Source of the DNA: Jeotgalibacillus sp. S-D1
GTDB taxonomy: Bacteria; Bacillota; Bacilli; Bacillales; Jeotgalibacillaceae
Reading direction: 5' to 3'
Assembly (NCBI RefSeq): GCF_004358665.1
Contig: NZ_SMZR01000001.1
Coordinates: 620,001-684,000, forward strand
Length of the DNA stretch: 64,000 nucleotides
Below the pieces are notes generated by a model. It worked only from the letters and a program-made list of their open reading frames with translations. It was not told the origin of the DNA and searched no databases. Numbering within the stretch: the first letter of the stretch is position 1; each line of letters begins with the position of its first letter. A program made the position numbers and the translations under genes. Below are positions 36,728 through 45,430 of this stretch, in pieces.

Positions 36728-37961
36728 AAGTAAACTTAATCGAATGAAACCTCATCTGACCGGCCATAAATCTGATCCGGTTCCCTTAAAAGAGGAAAAA
36801 ATTGAAAATAACGGCAATATCCCTTACCATGATATATGGCAGGTAAATCAAACGGTTCCGTACTGGCTGGAGAATGAATATTGCTTAATAAGGGAAATTC
36901 ACTTTCCGTTGTCATTTAAGCATGGAAAGTACCGGCTTAGTGATTGTATTGATGCTGTGGAGGCATGGAAACAAACGAGTTTTTTCCATCCGCTATCTGC
37001 CAAAGACCATGATATTGAGGATCTGTTCTTTTTTGATACTGAAACCACCGGGCTAAGAGGTGTTGGCAGTACGATCTTTATGCTTGGATATGCCAAATTC
37101 ACGTCAGATGGCGTGATACTCAGGCAGCATATACTACCCCAGCCCGGTTTTGAGGTACCGCTTTACATGAGCTTTTTAAAAAACGTAGATTACACGACCC
37201 TGGTTACCTACAATGGAAAGTCGTTTGACTGGCCGCAGGTTAAGAGCAGACATACACTAATTCGTAAGCACGTCCCAAAACTTCCAGATGTTGGTCATTT
37301 TGATTTGTATCATGCATCCAGACGATTATGGAAGCACAAGATGGAGTCGGTAAAACTGACTGAGGTTGAAAAACAAATTTTAGGGTTTGAGAGAATAGAT
37401 GATCTTCCGGGTTATTTGGCGCCTGCCATTTATTTTGATTTTGTGGACCGTAAACACCCTGAAGGAATCATAAAGGTGCTGGAGCATAATGAAAAAGATA
37501 TCTTATCTTTAATTAGTCTCTACACGCACGTGACCCGTCAATTGCTGGGCAGTGATACTGATCAAACAAGCAATGAAAGAGTGGAAGCAGGAAAATGGTA
37601 CCGTTCAACAGGCGATCACGATGCCTCCATCAATCTTTTAGAAAATGCCTATTATCAGGATGAGAATAATTCATCCGCCGCCCATACGCTGGCCTTTGCT
37701 TTTAAACGTAAAAAAAAGCTTCCAAAAGCCGTTGAGCTATGGAAACAAGTAGTTCAATCAGGTAGTTTTAAGGAAAAAAGAGAAGCGAATATTGAATTGG
37801 CTAAATTTTATGAGCACAATGAAAAAGATATAGCTGCTGCACTGGATTCTACAAAAGGGGCATTGCAGAATGTTGTGCAGGACCCGCTGATGAAAGAATC
37901 CAGCAGAGCCATTTATTTAAAAGAAATTCAGCATCGGCTGAACAGGCTATATAGGAAATAA
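36717..37961 (+). CDS. mrfB: RNase H-like exonuclease MrfB (YprB) with TPR-like C terminus
   Basis: DnaQ-type DEDDh/DEDDy 3'-5' exonuclease partner of MrfA. The exonuclease core has FFDTETTGLRGV near residue 105, LVTYNGKSFDWPQ, HFDLYHASRRLW and HNEKDILSLISLY. The C-terminal third has helical repeats (HTLAFAFKRKKKLPKAVELW, AKFYEHNEKDIAAALD). Length 414 with the TTG start at 36717, spaced 6 bases from GAAGGTG and matching the B. subtilis N terminus; a GTG at 36708 is less likely. Translationally coupled to mrfA. Confidence 0.92.
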   Translation: MNLKSKLNRMKPHLTGHKSDPVPLKEEKIENNGNIPYHDIWQVNQTVPYWLENEYCLIREIHFPLSFKHGKYRLSDCIDAVEAWKQTSFFHPLSAKDHDIEDLFFFDTETTGLRGVGSTIFMLGYAKFTSDGVILRQHILPQPGFEVPLYMSFLKNVDYTTLVTYNGKSFDWPQVKSRHTLIRKHVPKLPDVGHFDLYHASRRLWKHKMESVKLTEVEKQILGFERIDDLPGYLAPAIYFDFVDRKHPEGIIKVLEHNEKDILSLISLYTHVTRQLLGSDTDQTSNERVEAGKWYRSTGDHDASINLLENAYYQDENNSSAAHTLAFAFKRKKKLPKAVELWKQVVQSGSFKEKREANIELAKFYEHNEKDIAAALDSTKGALQNVVQDPLMKESSRAIYLKEIQHRLNRLYRK

Positions 37962-38252
37962 TGAAGAGTAAGTAAAATAAATTTAAATCATTTCCCGGGG
38001 AAGCGCAGATTTCGTACAGATTCGATTATTTATGCCACCAGGAATGTGACAGGTTATCCTATATTTAAGCAGCAGCCGACAAACTTGAAATGATGAAAAA
38101 ATGATTATTCTTTCTTTAAAAACACCAATCCGGTTGTGGCCTCAGGTTAAACGTTTGTCACAAAACGTTCAATTATTACAGAGTAAACACGGGTTGAGCC
38201 ATCGTCTAAACAATTGTAATATTAATGTATAGAATGTATTGGGGTTGAAATT
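37962..38252 (+). other. Intergenic region upstream of a small peptide gene
   Basis: 291 bases without a gene of ordinary size. It contains a near-perfect inverted repeat, AACGTTTGT at 38150-38158 and ACAAAACGTT at 38160-38169, centred on the palindrome TTTGTCACAAA. A candidate promoter follows: TTGAGC at 38194-38199 and TAATAT at 38217-38222 with a 17-base spacer. I see no terminator with a clear T-run after mrfB. Confidence 0.5.
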
Positions 38253-38348
38253 ATGAGAAGATTCATTTTAGTATTATTTTTCCTGGTTATCGGTGTTACA
38301 GCATTTGTTTTTTCGACAATTGGAGATCAATTAACAACTTTGCAATAA
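38253..38348 (+). CDS. 31-residue single-helix membrane peptide
   Basis: An open frame MRRFILVLFFLVIGVTAFVF followed by STIGDQLTTLQ and a stop. Two arginines then an 18-residue hydrophobic run predict an inner-membrane peptide with its N terminus inside. It has a GGGGTTG site 7 bases upstream and a candidate promoter behind it. I do not recognise a family. It could be a small structural or regulatory membrane peptide, or a chance frame; the basic-hydrophobic-polar layout and regulatory sites favour a real gene. Confidence 0.55.
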   Translation: MRRFILVLFFLVIGVTAFVFSTIGDQLTTLQ

Positions 38349-38385
38349 ATGAGTTGTTCGCATAGGGCAAGCGCTCTCTCTTCTT

Positions 38386-38394
38386 CATATCCTA
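38386..38394 (+). promoter_or_regulatory. Possible sigma-K -10 element of cotD
   Basis: CATATCCTA fits the sigma-K -10 pattern CATAnnnTA, 48 bases before the cotD start. The -35 AC element is not convincing at the usual distance. Expected from the family, since cotD is a mother-cell gene. Confidence 0.45.
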
Positions 38395-38441
38395 ATGTAA
38401 CGAAGGTTATTCTAAGGGTAGCCAGGGAAGGGGGAGCAAAC

Positions 38442-38657
38442 GTGAATTGTAGAAGAAGACGTCTTCAGCCGATAGTACACCCGCCAATGTGCTGTACTCA
38501 TCATACGACTGAAATTATTGAAGTGCCACATATTCACCCGATTCAACACACGACGGTGAATCATCAGATGTTCCAACACAAGCATTATTTCCCGCAGTCA
38601 CACAATGCGGTTCAATCAGTTTCAAATCAACAGTTTAACTGCAACAGACCGTTTTAA
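38442..38657 (+). CDS. cotD: Spore coat protein CotD family
   Basis: A 71-residue His-rich protein: PIVHPPMCCTHHT, EVPHIHPIQHTTVNHQMFQ, KHYFPQSHN. This layout of a basic start, CC-HH block, HIHP and VNHQxFxHxHYFP matches B. subtilis CotD, an inner-coat protein made in the mother cell late in sporulation. The GTG at 38442 has AGGGAAGGGGGAG upstream and gives the family length; the frame is open to 38349 but that extension crosses the probable promoter. Its presence supports a spore-forming host. Confidence 0.87.
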   Translation: MNCRRRRLQPIVHPPMCCTHHTTEIIEVPHIHPIQHTTVNHQMFQHKHYFPQSHNAVQSVSNQQFNCNRPF

Positions 38658-38685
38658 TGCGGCCGGCTCCACATAAATAAACAGT

Positions 38686-38715
38686 AACGGCTGGGCTTTT
38701 TGTCCAGTCGTTTTT
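38686..38715 (+). terminator. Intrinsic terminator after cotD
   Basis: Stem AACGGCTGG / CCAGTCGTT (one G-U pair), 9-base loop, followed by T-run. Starts 28 bases after the cotD stop. Confidence 0.8.
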
Positions 38716-38751
38716 GATGATTGCTAATAAAAATGTAAGAAGGTGAGTGTG

Positions 38752-39318
38752 ATGAAGGTATTAACGATTTCCGGATATAAGGCGCATGAAATTGGGGTAT
38801 TTAAAAATTCTGATCCGGCAATAAATATAATAAAAGAGGCAATTAAACAAGAAATAGTGAGTAAATTGGATGAAGGGCTGGAGTGGGTAATTATTTCCGG
38901 ACAGCTTGGAGTTGAAATGTGGGCAGCAGAAGTGGTGCTGGAGCTGAAAGAGGATTTTCCCGCCTTGAATTTGGCCATTTTAACTGCATTTGAGCAGCAT
39001 GAGGAAAAATGGAACGAGACCAATCAGGAACTTTATCAAAGCATTGCTATGGAAGCAGATTTTGTAGAGTCTATCTCTAAAAGTCCTTATACAAATCCTC
39101 AGCAGTTAAAAAATAAAAATTATTTCCACTTAAAAAAATCAGATGGCTTGCTAATGGTGTATGATGAGGAGAAAGAAGGTTCACCCAAGTATTTATGGAA
39201 TATGGCAAAAGAATACAGTCAATCGACGCAATATGAATTAACTCAAATAACTTTTCAGGATCTTCAATGGATCGTCGAAGAGCAACAATGGAATAGTGAT
39301 TCCACTGTTATAGATTGA
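38752..39318 (+). CDS. ypsA: YpsA, SLOG-superfamily protein (DUF1273)
   Basis: A 188-residue cytoplasmic protein of the YpsA/DUF1273 family within the SLOG superfamily, which binds nucleotides or related ligands. The core ISGQLGVEMWAAEVVLELKE holds the glycine-rich ligand loop and conserved Glu. In B. subtilis it affects cell division, which agrees with the adjacent gpsB. The ATG at 38752 has AAGGTGAG upstream; an in-frame start at 38743 overlaps that site. Confidence 0.93.
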   Translation: MKVLTISGYKAHEIGVFKNSDPAINIIKEAIKQEIVSKLDEGLEWVIISGQLGVEMWAAEVVLELKEDFPALNLAILTAFEQHEEKWNETNQELYQSIAMEADFVESISKSPYTNPQQLKNKNYFHLKKSDGLLMVYDEEKEGSPKYLWNMAKEYSQSTQYELTQITFQDLQWIVEEQQWNSDSTVID

Positions 39319-39377
39319 CAAGTTGAAGGCTTTTTGAAAAAATAAAGATAGTGGAAAAGACAGTAGAGGTGAGAGAG

Positions 39378-39698
39378 ATGAAAGAAACAGTTGCGCAGCT
39401 TACAGCAAAGGAAATTCTGGAGCGCGAATTTAAAACAGCAATGAGAGGGTACAAGCCTGAAGAAGTAGATGCTTTTTTAGATCAAATTATTAAAGACTAT
39501 GAAGCTTTTCTTGAGCGTATTGAAACTTTGGAAAAAGAAAATCAGCGTCTGCAGCAGCGGGCAACTGAAACGCCGAAACGATCAGCAGCGCCGGCACCAG
39601 CTGCTGCCAATACTGGCACAACCAATTTTGATATTTTAAAAAGACTATCCAATCTTGAAAAAGAGGTATTTGGCAGGAAGTTATACGAAGACCGCTGA
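39378..39698 (+). CDS. gpsB: Cell division regulator GpsB
   Basis: DivIVA-like adaptor that moves between septum and side wall and guides penicillin-binding proteins, including PonA, which is encoded in this window. The 106-residue protein has the DivIVA membrane-binding/coiled-coil head TAKEILEREFKTAMRGYKPEEVDAFLDQI (cut here: residues 8-36), a Pro/Ala linker and the C-terminal trimer motif FDILKRLSNLEKEVFG. The ATG at 39378 has GAGGTGAGAG upstream; a longer frame from 39351 is less likely. A TTGACA lies at 39315-39320 without a clear -10. Confidence 0.94.
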   Translation: MKETVAQLTAKEILEREFKTAMRGYKPEEVDAFLDQIIKDYEAFLERIETLEKENQRLQQRATETPKRSAAPAPAAANTGTTNFDILKRLSNLEKEVFGRKLYEDR

Positions 39699-39743
39699 TA
39701 TACATAGTATTACGGCAACGGATATACTTTTTGTCACTTCTTC

Positions 39744-39772
39744 TTGCAACAGCGGCATATTTCATGTATAGT
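39744..39772 (+). promoter_or_regulatory. Sigma-A promoter of rnpB
   Basis: TTGCAA and TATAGT with the optimal 17-base spacer. Start predicted near 39779, at the 5' end of RNase P RNA. Confidence 0.8.
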
Positions 39773-39779
39773 TAGTGCT

Positions 39780-40194
39780 TGGCGAATCGATCATGATGTT
39801 CGGGCAATTGCTGTAGCGTATGCTATAGAGGAAAGTCCATGCTCACACGGTGCTGAGATGCCCGTAGTGTTCGTGCCTCGCGAAAAAATAAGCGGGGGCA
39901 TTCCAGAAGATTCTGGTTTGACGGCAGAGAAGATACCTAAGTCCTTGTGATATGGTATGCATCTCTTGAAAGTGCCACAGTGACGAAGTTCCATTAGAAA
40001 TGATGGAAGTGGAACGAGGTAAACCCCACGAGTGAGAAACTCAAACTATGGTAGGGGCACTTTCCCTGAGGAAATGAACAAAGGGAAGGATCAGCGTCAG
40101 CTGATAGATAGATGATTGCCACCTGGGTACGAGCGTTCACACGCGTTTGAAGTACAACGGAACAAAACATGGCTTACAGATCATCATGATTGGT
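39780..40194 (+). ncRNA. rnpB: RNase P RNA, Bacillus type B
   Basis: Catalytic RNA that removes 5' leaders from pre-tRNAs. The sequence contains the type B core: GAGGAAAGTCCATGCTC (39830-39846), GGTGCTGAGATGCCCGTAGTG (cut: 39850-39870), AAAGTGCCACAGTGACGAAG, GTGGAACGAGGTAAACCCC, ATAGATAGATGATTGCC and GGAACAAAACATGGCTTACAGA-type 3' core. The ends pair as helix P1: ATCATGATG near 39790 with CATCATGAT near 40183. About 410 nt, as in B. subtilis. Ends are estimated from P1 and the promoter. Confidence 0.96.
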
Positions 40195-40237
40195 TACACC
40201 AAATTATAACGCTTATGTATGTTAAGACAAATCATCT

Positions 40238-40282
40238 AAGGCATGACCATTCGTATAATAAAATGCGGGTCTGCCTTTTTTT
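40238..40282 (+). terminator. Terminator-like hairpin after rnpB
   Basis: AAGGCA-T-GACC pairs with GGTC-TGCCTT with one bulged T and a 19-base loop, followed by six to seven T. It lies about 45 bases past the P1 helix. Confidence 0.7.
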
Positions 40283-40340
40283 CATGATATTAATTAAACA
40301 ATTGGCAATGCCAAATAATAAATAAAGCTAGGGTGACAAG

Positions 40341-41486
40341 ATGGCAACTTACAAATTGATTGCAACTGCTGCCATGGGCCTTGAGTCCGTCGTGGCGAAA
40401 GAAGTACAGCAGCTTGGGTATAAAACAACCGTTGAAAATGGCAAGATTATGTATCAGGGAGACGAAGAAGCGATCGTAAAATCCAATCTGTGGCTCCGTA
40501 CAGCTGACAGGGTCAAAATTGTGATGGGTGAATTTAAGGTGTACTCTTTTGACCAGCTGTTTGAGCAGACTAAAGCTTTGCCATGGGAATCATTGCTGCC
40601 TGTTGATGCAGCATTCCCTGTGTCAGGTAAATCGATTAAATCACAGCTGTATAGTGTGCCTGACTGTCAGGCAATTGTAAAAAAGGCGATTGTTGAAAAG
40701 CTGAAAAAAGTTTATAAACGCATGAGCTTTTTAGATGAATCAGGTCCGACTTTTAAGATTGAAGTGGCGATAAGAAACGATATTGCCACGTTAACGATCG
40801 ACACAAGCGGAGCAGGGCTTCATAAAAGAGGATACCGGGTTGGACAGGGAGAAGCGCCATTAAAAGAAACGATGGCAGCAGCGCTGGTTCAACTTACAAA
40901 TTGGCGTCCTGATCGACCGTTTCACGATCCTTTTTGCGGTTCTGGCACCATTGCAATTGAAGCTGCGCTTATTGGGCAAAATATTGCGCCGGGTTTTAAC
41001 CGCGATTTTATTTCTGAAGAATGGCCGGCTATTAAAAAAGAGGTCTGGGATAAAGCGCGTCAGGAAGCTGAAGAAGCGGCCGATTATGATCAGCCGCTTG
41101 AAATCTATGCATCGGATATTGATCATAATATGGTGGAAATAGCAAAAGAAAATGCTATTGAAGCTGGTTTAGGCGACATAATCCAGTTTAAACAAATGCA
41201 GGTCCGGGATTTTACTGCTTTTAACCACTATGGCGTAATTGTAGGAAATCCTCCATACGGAGAACGGATCGGTGAAGAGGAAGCGGTCGAGACCATGTAT
41301 AAAGAGATGGGAGAGGCATTTGAAAAATACCCAACCTGGTCTAAATACATCATTACCTCCCATCCGGCATTTGAAAGCTTATATGGAAAACCGGCTACTA
41401 AGAAACGAAAATTGTTCAACGGATTTATACGCACAGATTATTACCAATACTGGGGAACCAGACCGCCAAGAAATGTGCAAAGTTAA
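40341..41486 (+). CDS. ypsC: THUMP-domain SAM-dependent RNA methyltransferase (YpsC)
   Basis: A 381-residue protein with an N-terminal ferredoxin-like/THUMP part (about residues 1-155) for RNA binding and a C-terminal Rossmann methyltransferase. The catalytic motif GNPPYGERIGEE near residue 305 is the N-P-P-Y of N2-guanine methyltransferases; FHDPFCGSGTIAIEAALIG binds SAM. It belongs to the RlmL/TrmN-like group and likely methylates rRNA or tRNA guanine; the exact target is not visible. The ATG has AGGGTGAC upstream. Confidence 0.93.
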   Translation: MATYKLIATAAMGLESVVAKEVQQLGYKTTVENGKIMYQGDEEAIVKSNLWLRTADRVKIVMGEFKVYSFDQLFEQTKALPWESLLPVDAAFPVSGKSIKSQLYSVPDCQAIVKKAIVEKLKKVYKRMSFLDESGPTFKIEVAIRNDIATLTIDTSGAGLHKRGYRVGQGEAPLKETMAAALVQLTNWRPDRPFHDPFCGSGTIAIEAALIGQNIAPGFNRDFISEEWPAIKKEVWDKARQEAEEAADYDQPLEIYASDIDHNMVEIAKENAIEAGLGDIIQFKQMQVRDFTAFNHYGVIVGNPPYGERIGEEEAVETMYKEMGEAFEKYPTWSKYIITSHPAFESLYGKPATKKRKLFNGFIRTDYYQYWGTRPPRNVQS

Positions 41487-41501
41487 TTACTGAAGGAAGC
41501 G

Positions 41502-41537
41502 GAAAGGCATGGCATAGACTTTTGCATGCCTTTCTTC
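41502..41537 (+). terminator. Terminator-like hairpin after ypsC
   Basis: A 10-bp stem GAAAGGCATG / CATGCCTTTC with a 13-base loop, followed by a weak T-containing tail. Begins 16 bases after the ypsC stop. Confidence 0.62.
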
Positions 41538-41578
41538 CTGTTTACCCATCGAGATTTTAAAGAAAGGGGTAGGTGCAG

Positions 41579-43507
41579 TTGTCTACCAAATCATTGCCTT
41601 TTCCATTAACAGGAGACCAATCCTTCTATGAAGCGCTGGGAGATTGGATTGGAGATGTATTTTACGATATTTTGCCTGAAAAGGGGCTGGAGCTGCGTGA
41701 TGAGCAGATTTTTATGGCATTCCAGCTCGAACAGGCATTTAAAAAGAAATCAATCATGTTTGCTGAAGCGGGGGTAGGAACAGGCAAGACCCTTGCGTAC
41801 CTGTTATATTCCATTTGCTTTGCACGCTATACTGGAAAACCGGCGATTATTGCCTGCTCTGATGAAACGTTAATTGAACAACTAGTAAAAAAAACAGGAG
41901 ATATCCATAAAATTGAAGAGCTTCTGGACCTGCCGGTTGACGTTAGGCTTGCAAAATCAAGAGAACAATATTTGTGTCTTCAAAAATTAGATAGAACCAC
42001 ATCGAAAAGTAATGATGAAGCTTTTGATGACGTATATGAACAGATCCCTGAATTTGTATACGGCAAGGGTTCCATGACATCCTTTTATCCGTATGGTGAC
42101 CGAAAAGAATTTCCATACCTCGATGATGATCAATGGAAGCAGATAAATTATGATCCCCTTCAGGATTGTTTATCCTGTGATGTACGTCACCGTTGCGGAC
42201 AAACGTTAAACCGCGAACACTACCGTGCAGCGGGTGATTTAATTATCTGTTCTCATGATTTTTATATGGAGCATATTTGGACAAAAGAAGCTCGAAAAAG
42301 AGAAGGGCAGCTGCCGCTTCTTCCAGAAGCGAGCGCAGTGATCTTTGACGAAGGTCACTTGCTTGAATTTGCGGCTCAAAAAGCTTTAACCTATCGGACC
42401 TCCTTATCTAACCTGGCAGTCATCCTGGATAAATTAACGAGCAATGATATTCGGGAAAAAACACTTTACCTGGTCGATCGCATTATTGAACAGCATGATG
42501 AATGGTTTGCTTCCATCAGCAAGCATGCAGACCATGAAAGCACGGCAGAACGACGTGGGATCGAACGACATCCCGAGGTTATACGCAATTCAAAAATAGT
42601 TAAGGCAAGCATTGACCAGCTGCTTGAAGAATTGGTATTTGAATCAGAACTCTACGTCATTAATGAATATGACCTTAAAATTGTAGAAGAATATCTGGAA
42701 CAAGTCTTGTTTTCTCTGAAATTATTTATTGAAGATGATGGGGCAATCATTTGGCTGGAAGAATCAGGACAGGATGAAACGCTCGTTATTATGCCTAGAC
42801 TGGTGGAAGATATTTTGAGAGAAGAAGTATTCTCAAAGAAAATTCCTTATATCTTCTCCTCCGCAACGTTGTCAGTAAAAGAAGATTTTTCTTATTTGGC
42901 CAATAGCTTGGGGATTGATCATAATGATGCTTTTAGTGTTGAGTCCCCATTTAATTATGAAGAAACGATGGATGTGACCATTCATTTAATGGATGAATTT
43001 GAAAAGGGCGAAAAGCAAATCGAATTGCTGCAACGTCACCCTGCCGGCAGTCTTATTTTATTTAATTCAAAAGAAGATCAGGATCTTTATCGTTTTGGGA
43101 GTTCACATGAACTGGAGGGGCAGACTTCCATGTACTTTGAAGGGGATGAAGAAATAAGCACGCTGGTAGAAAAATTCCAGCATGATACTTATAGCATCCT
43201 TGCTTCACACCACCTTTGGGAAGGCCTTGATGTACCGGGGGAAAGCTTAAGTCAGGTGATCATTGACAGCCTGCCATTTCCGCCGCAGGATCCGGTATTT
43301 GAAGCAAAACGAAAGTATGTACTTGATCCGGTTCAAGAAGTAGATTTACCATACATGCTGCTAAGACTGCAGCAGGGGATCGGCCGTTTAATCAGGACTT
43401 CTTCAGATAGAGGATCTATCCATATTTTTCTAAGCGAAGAAGATCAAAAGTGGCTCAACGAGATCACAAAGATATTGCCAGTTCGGCCCAGGATTCTGCA
43501 GCCTTAA
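41579..43507 (+). CDS. ypvA: DinG/XPD-like iron-sulfur DNA helicase (YpvA)
   Basis: A 643-residue superfamily 2 helicase of the XPD/DinG group, probably acting in DNA repair or on R-loops and other structures. It has the P-loop EAGVGTGKT near residues 61-69, FDEGHLLEF as motif II, and LQQGIGRLIRTSSDRG as motif VI. An iron-sulfur set is intact: Cys133 in YLCLQ and C197-x2-C200-x5-C206. The TTG at 41579 has AAGGGG 9 bases upstream; a GTG at 41573 is only 3 bases from it. Confidence 0.92.
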   Translation: MSTKSLPFPLTGDQSFYEALGDWIGDVFYDILPEKGLELRDEQIFMAFQLEQAFKKKSIMFAEAGVGTGKTLAYLLYSICFARYTGKPAIIACSDETLIEQLVKKTGDIHKIEELLDLPVDVRLAKSREQYLCLQKLDRTTSKSNDEAFDDVYEQIPEFVYGKGSMTSFYPYGDRKEFPYLDDDQWKQINYDPLQDCLSCDVRHRCGQTLNREHYRAAGDLIICSHDFYMEHIWTKEARKREGQLPLLPEASAVIFDEGHLLEFAAQKALTYRTSLSNLAVILDKLTSNDIREKTLYLVDRIIEQHDEWFASISKHADHESTAERRGIERHPEVIRNSKIVKASIDQLLEELVFESELYVINEYDLKIVEEYLEQVLFSLKLFIEDDGAIIWLEESGQDETLVIMPRLVEDILREEVFSKKIPYIFSSATLSVKEDFSYLANSLGIDHNDAFSVESPFNYEETMDVTIHLMDEFEKGEKQIELLQRHPAGSLILFNSKEDQDLYRFGSSHELEGQTSMYFEGDEEISTLVEKFQHDTYSILASHHLWEGLDVPGESLSQVIIDSLPFPPQDPVFEAKRKYVLDPVQEVDLPYMLLRLQQGIGRLIRTSSDRGSIHIFLSEEDQKWLNEITKILPVRPRILQP

Positions 43508-43560
43508 AAAGCCGGGTCATAATACGGACAGTTCAATAGTAAGTTAGAATCTACCATGTT

Positions 43561-43590
43561 AGAGGGCGGTATAATGCCCTCTTTTTTTTT
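43561..43590 (+). terminator. Intrinsic terminator after ypvA
   Basis: A 7-bp stem AGAGGGC / GCCCTCT, 8-base loop, and about nine T. Lies 54 bases after the ypvA stop. A possible extended -10 (TGATAAAAT, 43639-43647) for ypwA follows. Confidence 0.9.
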
Positions 43591-43679
43591 GAAGATTTTT
43601 TCAGGTTTGCTAATTGATACCCTTTTTTCTGAAAAGTGTGATAAAATAATCCGGTATGATATACAGGGGGGATTTCAGG

Positions 43680-45191
43680 ATGTCAGAATCAGTCAAGCAG
43701 CTGGAAAAAGAGTTTATTACATATGTAAATAAAATGACGGCTTACGAAGAAGCATTAGGATTAATTTATTGGGATTTGCGCACAGGAGCTCCAAAAAAAG
43801 CAGTAAGTCAGCGTTCTCAAGTCATCGGCACTTTATCATCTGAATTATTTAATCTATCTACTTCAGATGAGATGGCATCGTTTGTAGCAGGTTTGTCTGC
43901 CCATAAAGATGAGCTGGATGACATAACAGTAAAGACGCTGGAGGAATGCAAGAAAGATTATGAAAGAAATAAGAAAATACCTGCAGATGAATACCGTGAA
44001 TATGTAATATTGCAGTCGAAAGCAGAAAGTGTATGGGAAGAAGCGAGGGAAAAATCAGATTTTTTAATGTTCCAGCCTTATCTTGAAAAGCTGGTTGAAA
44101 CAAATAAGCGGTTTGTAGAATATTGGGGCTACGAAGGAAATCCGTATAATACGTTATTGGATTTGTTTGAACCCGGTGTAACAGTCGATGTTCTGGATAA
44201 GGTCTTTTCTCAGGTAAGGGAGGCGGTCGTTCCTCTGGTGAAGAAAATACAGAATTCTCCAAATCATCCTGATACAGCATTTATTTATTCTCACTTTCCA
44301 GTGGAAGCTCAAAAGGCATTCAGTAAAAGTATGCTAAAGGAAATCGGCTATGACTTTGAAGCTGGCCGTCTGGATGAGGCTGTACACCCGTTTGCTACAG
44401 GTTTAAATCCTGGTGACGTGCGGATTACGACCCGGTATGATGAAAATGATTTTAGAGGGGCAATTTTTGGAACGATACACGAATGCGGACATGCCCTCTA
44501 TGAGCAGAACGTCAGTGAAAACTTAGTAGGAACTCCGCTATGCAGAGGCACTTCAATGGGCATTCACGAGTCACAGTCTCTTTTTTATGAAAATTTTGTG
44601 GGCAGACATCCGAAATTCTGGGAGCGACATTACGATTTATTAAAGCAGTATTCTACAGGGCAATTCGATAATATACCGGTGAAAGAATTTGTCCGCTCCA
44701 TTAATGAGTCCAAGCCTTCGTTAATAAGGGTTGAAAGTGATGAGCTGACCTATGCACTGCATATCATGATTCGTTATGAAATTGAAAAAGGCCTGTTTAC
44801 AGGAGAATTGGAAGTAAAAGATCTTCCGCAAGTATGGAACGATAAATACGATGAGTATTTAGGTGTCCGGCCAGAAAATGATGCTGAAGGGGTTCTTCAA
44901 GATGTCCACTGGTCAGGCGGCTCGTTTGGATATTTTCCATCCTATGCGCTTGGGTACATGTATGCGGCCCAGTTTAAACAAGCAATGCTGAAAGATCTTC
45001 CTGACTTTGATGAACTCCTTGCTTCAGGAGATCTGACCAAGATAAAAAATTGGATGACTGAGAACATTCATCAATATGGAAAAATGAAAAAACCGCTTGA
45101 AATAATTCAGGATACAACGGGTGAAGGGCTTAATGCCCAGTATTTAATTGAATATTTGACAGAAAAATATTCGGCTATTTATTCGTTATAA
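43680..45191 (+). CDS. ypwA: M32-family metallocarboxypeptidase (YpwA)
   Basis: Zinc carboxypeptidase of the Taq/Pfu carboxypeptidase family that trims C-terminal residues. The 503-residue helical protein has the metal motif GTIHECGHALYEQ (HExxH), then the downstream Glu in GIHESQSLFYENFVGR, plus RVESDELTYALHIMIRYEIE, a conserved M32 block. The ATG at 43680 has GGGGGG upstream; the frame is open to 43656 but lacks a site. A terminator follows. Confidence 0.94.
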   Translation: MSESVKQLEKEFITYVNKMTAYEEALGLIYWDLRTGAPKKAVSQRSQVIGTLSSELFNLSTSDEMASFVAGLSAHKDELDDITVKTLEECKKDYERNKKIPADEYREYVILQSKAESVWEEAREKSDFLMFQPYLEKLVETNKRFVEYWGYEGNPYNTLLDLFEPGVTVDVLDKVFSQVREAVVPLVKKIQNSPNHPDTAFIYSHFPVEAQKAFSKSMLKEIGYDFEAGRLDEAVHPFATGLNPGDVRITTRYDENDFRGAIFGTIHECGHALYEQNVSENLVGTPLCRGTSMGIHESQSLFYENFVGRHPKFWERHYDLLKQYSTGQFDNIPVKEFVRSINESKPSLIRVESDELTYALHIMIRYEIEKGLFTGELEVKDLPQVWNDKYDEYLGVRPENDAEGVLQDVHWSGGSFGYFPSYALGYMYAAQFKQAMLKDLPDFDELLASGDLTKIKNWMTENIHQYGKMKKPLEIIQDTTGEGLNAQYLIEYLTEKYSAIYSL

Positions 45192-45295
45192 AACTTTAGC
45201 GCAAATGAAAAAGATGTTCTGTTTTGAAAAAGCCTGCAAAAATTCCGTTTTTAAAGATAGTATTTTAACGGGTTATTTGCTGTTGCTGCATTTGG

Positions 45296-45326
45296 GTGTT
45301 GGCTGTCGCGCCGACGCTCTTTTTCT
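45296..45326 (+). terminator. Intrinsic terminator after ypwA
   Basis: An 8-bp stem GTGTTGGC / GCCGACGC (two G-U pairs), 6-base loop, then TCTTTTTCT. It lies about 105 bases after ypwA in the gap before dynA. Confidence 0.75.
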
Positions 45327-45430
45327 GCTTGTGTTATTCGTTTTAATGCTTATTGTGCTTCTTTTTATAGGATTCCAATACAAAGTTCGATACAATTATG
45401 ATAAGGAAGTACAAAGGGGATGCCGGTGTC

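Noticed and set aside
38349-38441. 31-residue N-terminal extension of CotD
   Set aside because: It covers a likely sigma-K -10 and lacks a ribosome site; the GTG at 38442 gives the usual CotD start.
39744-39950. Open frames inside RNase P RNA (also 39791-39994 minus and 40116-40325)
   Set aside because: They lie in or beside the rnpB RNA, whose conserved core and P1 pairing explain the sequence; the frames have no ribosome sites or family likeness.
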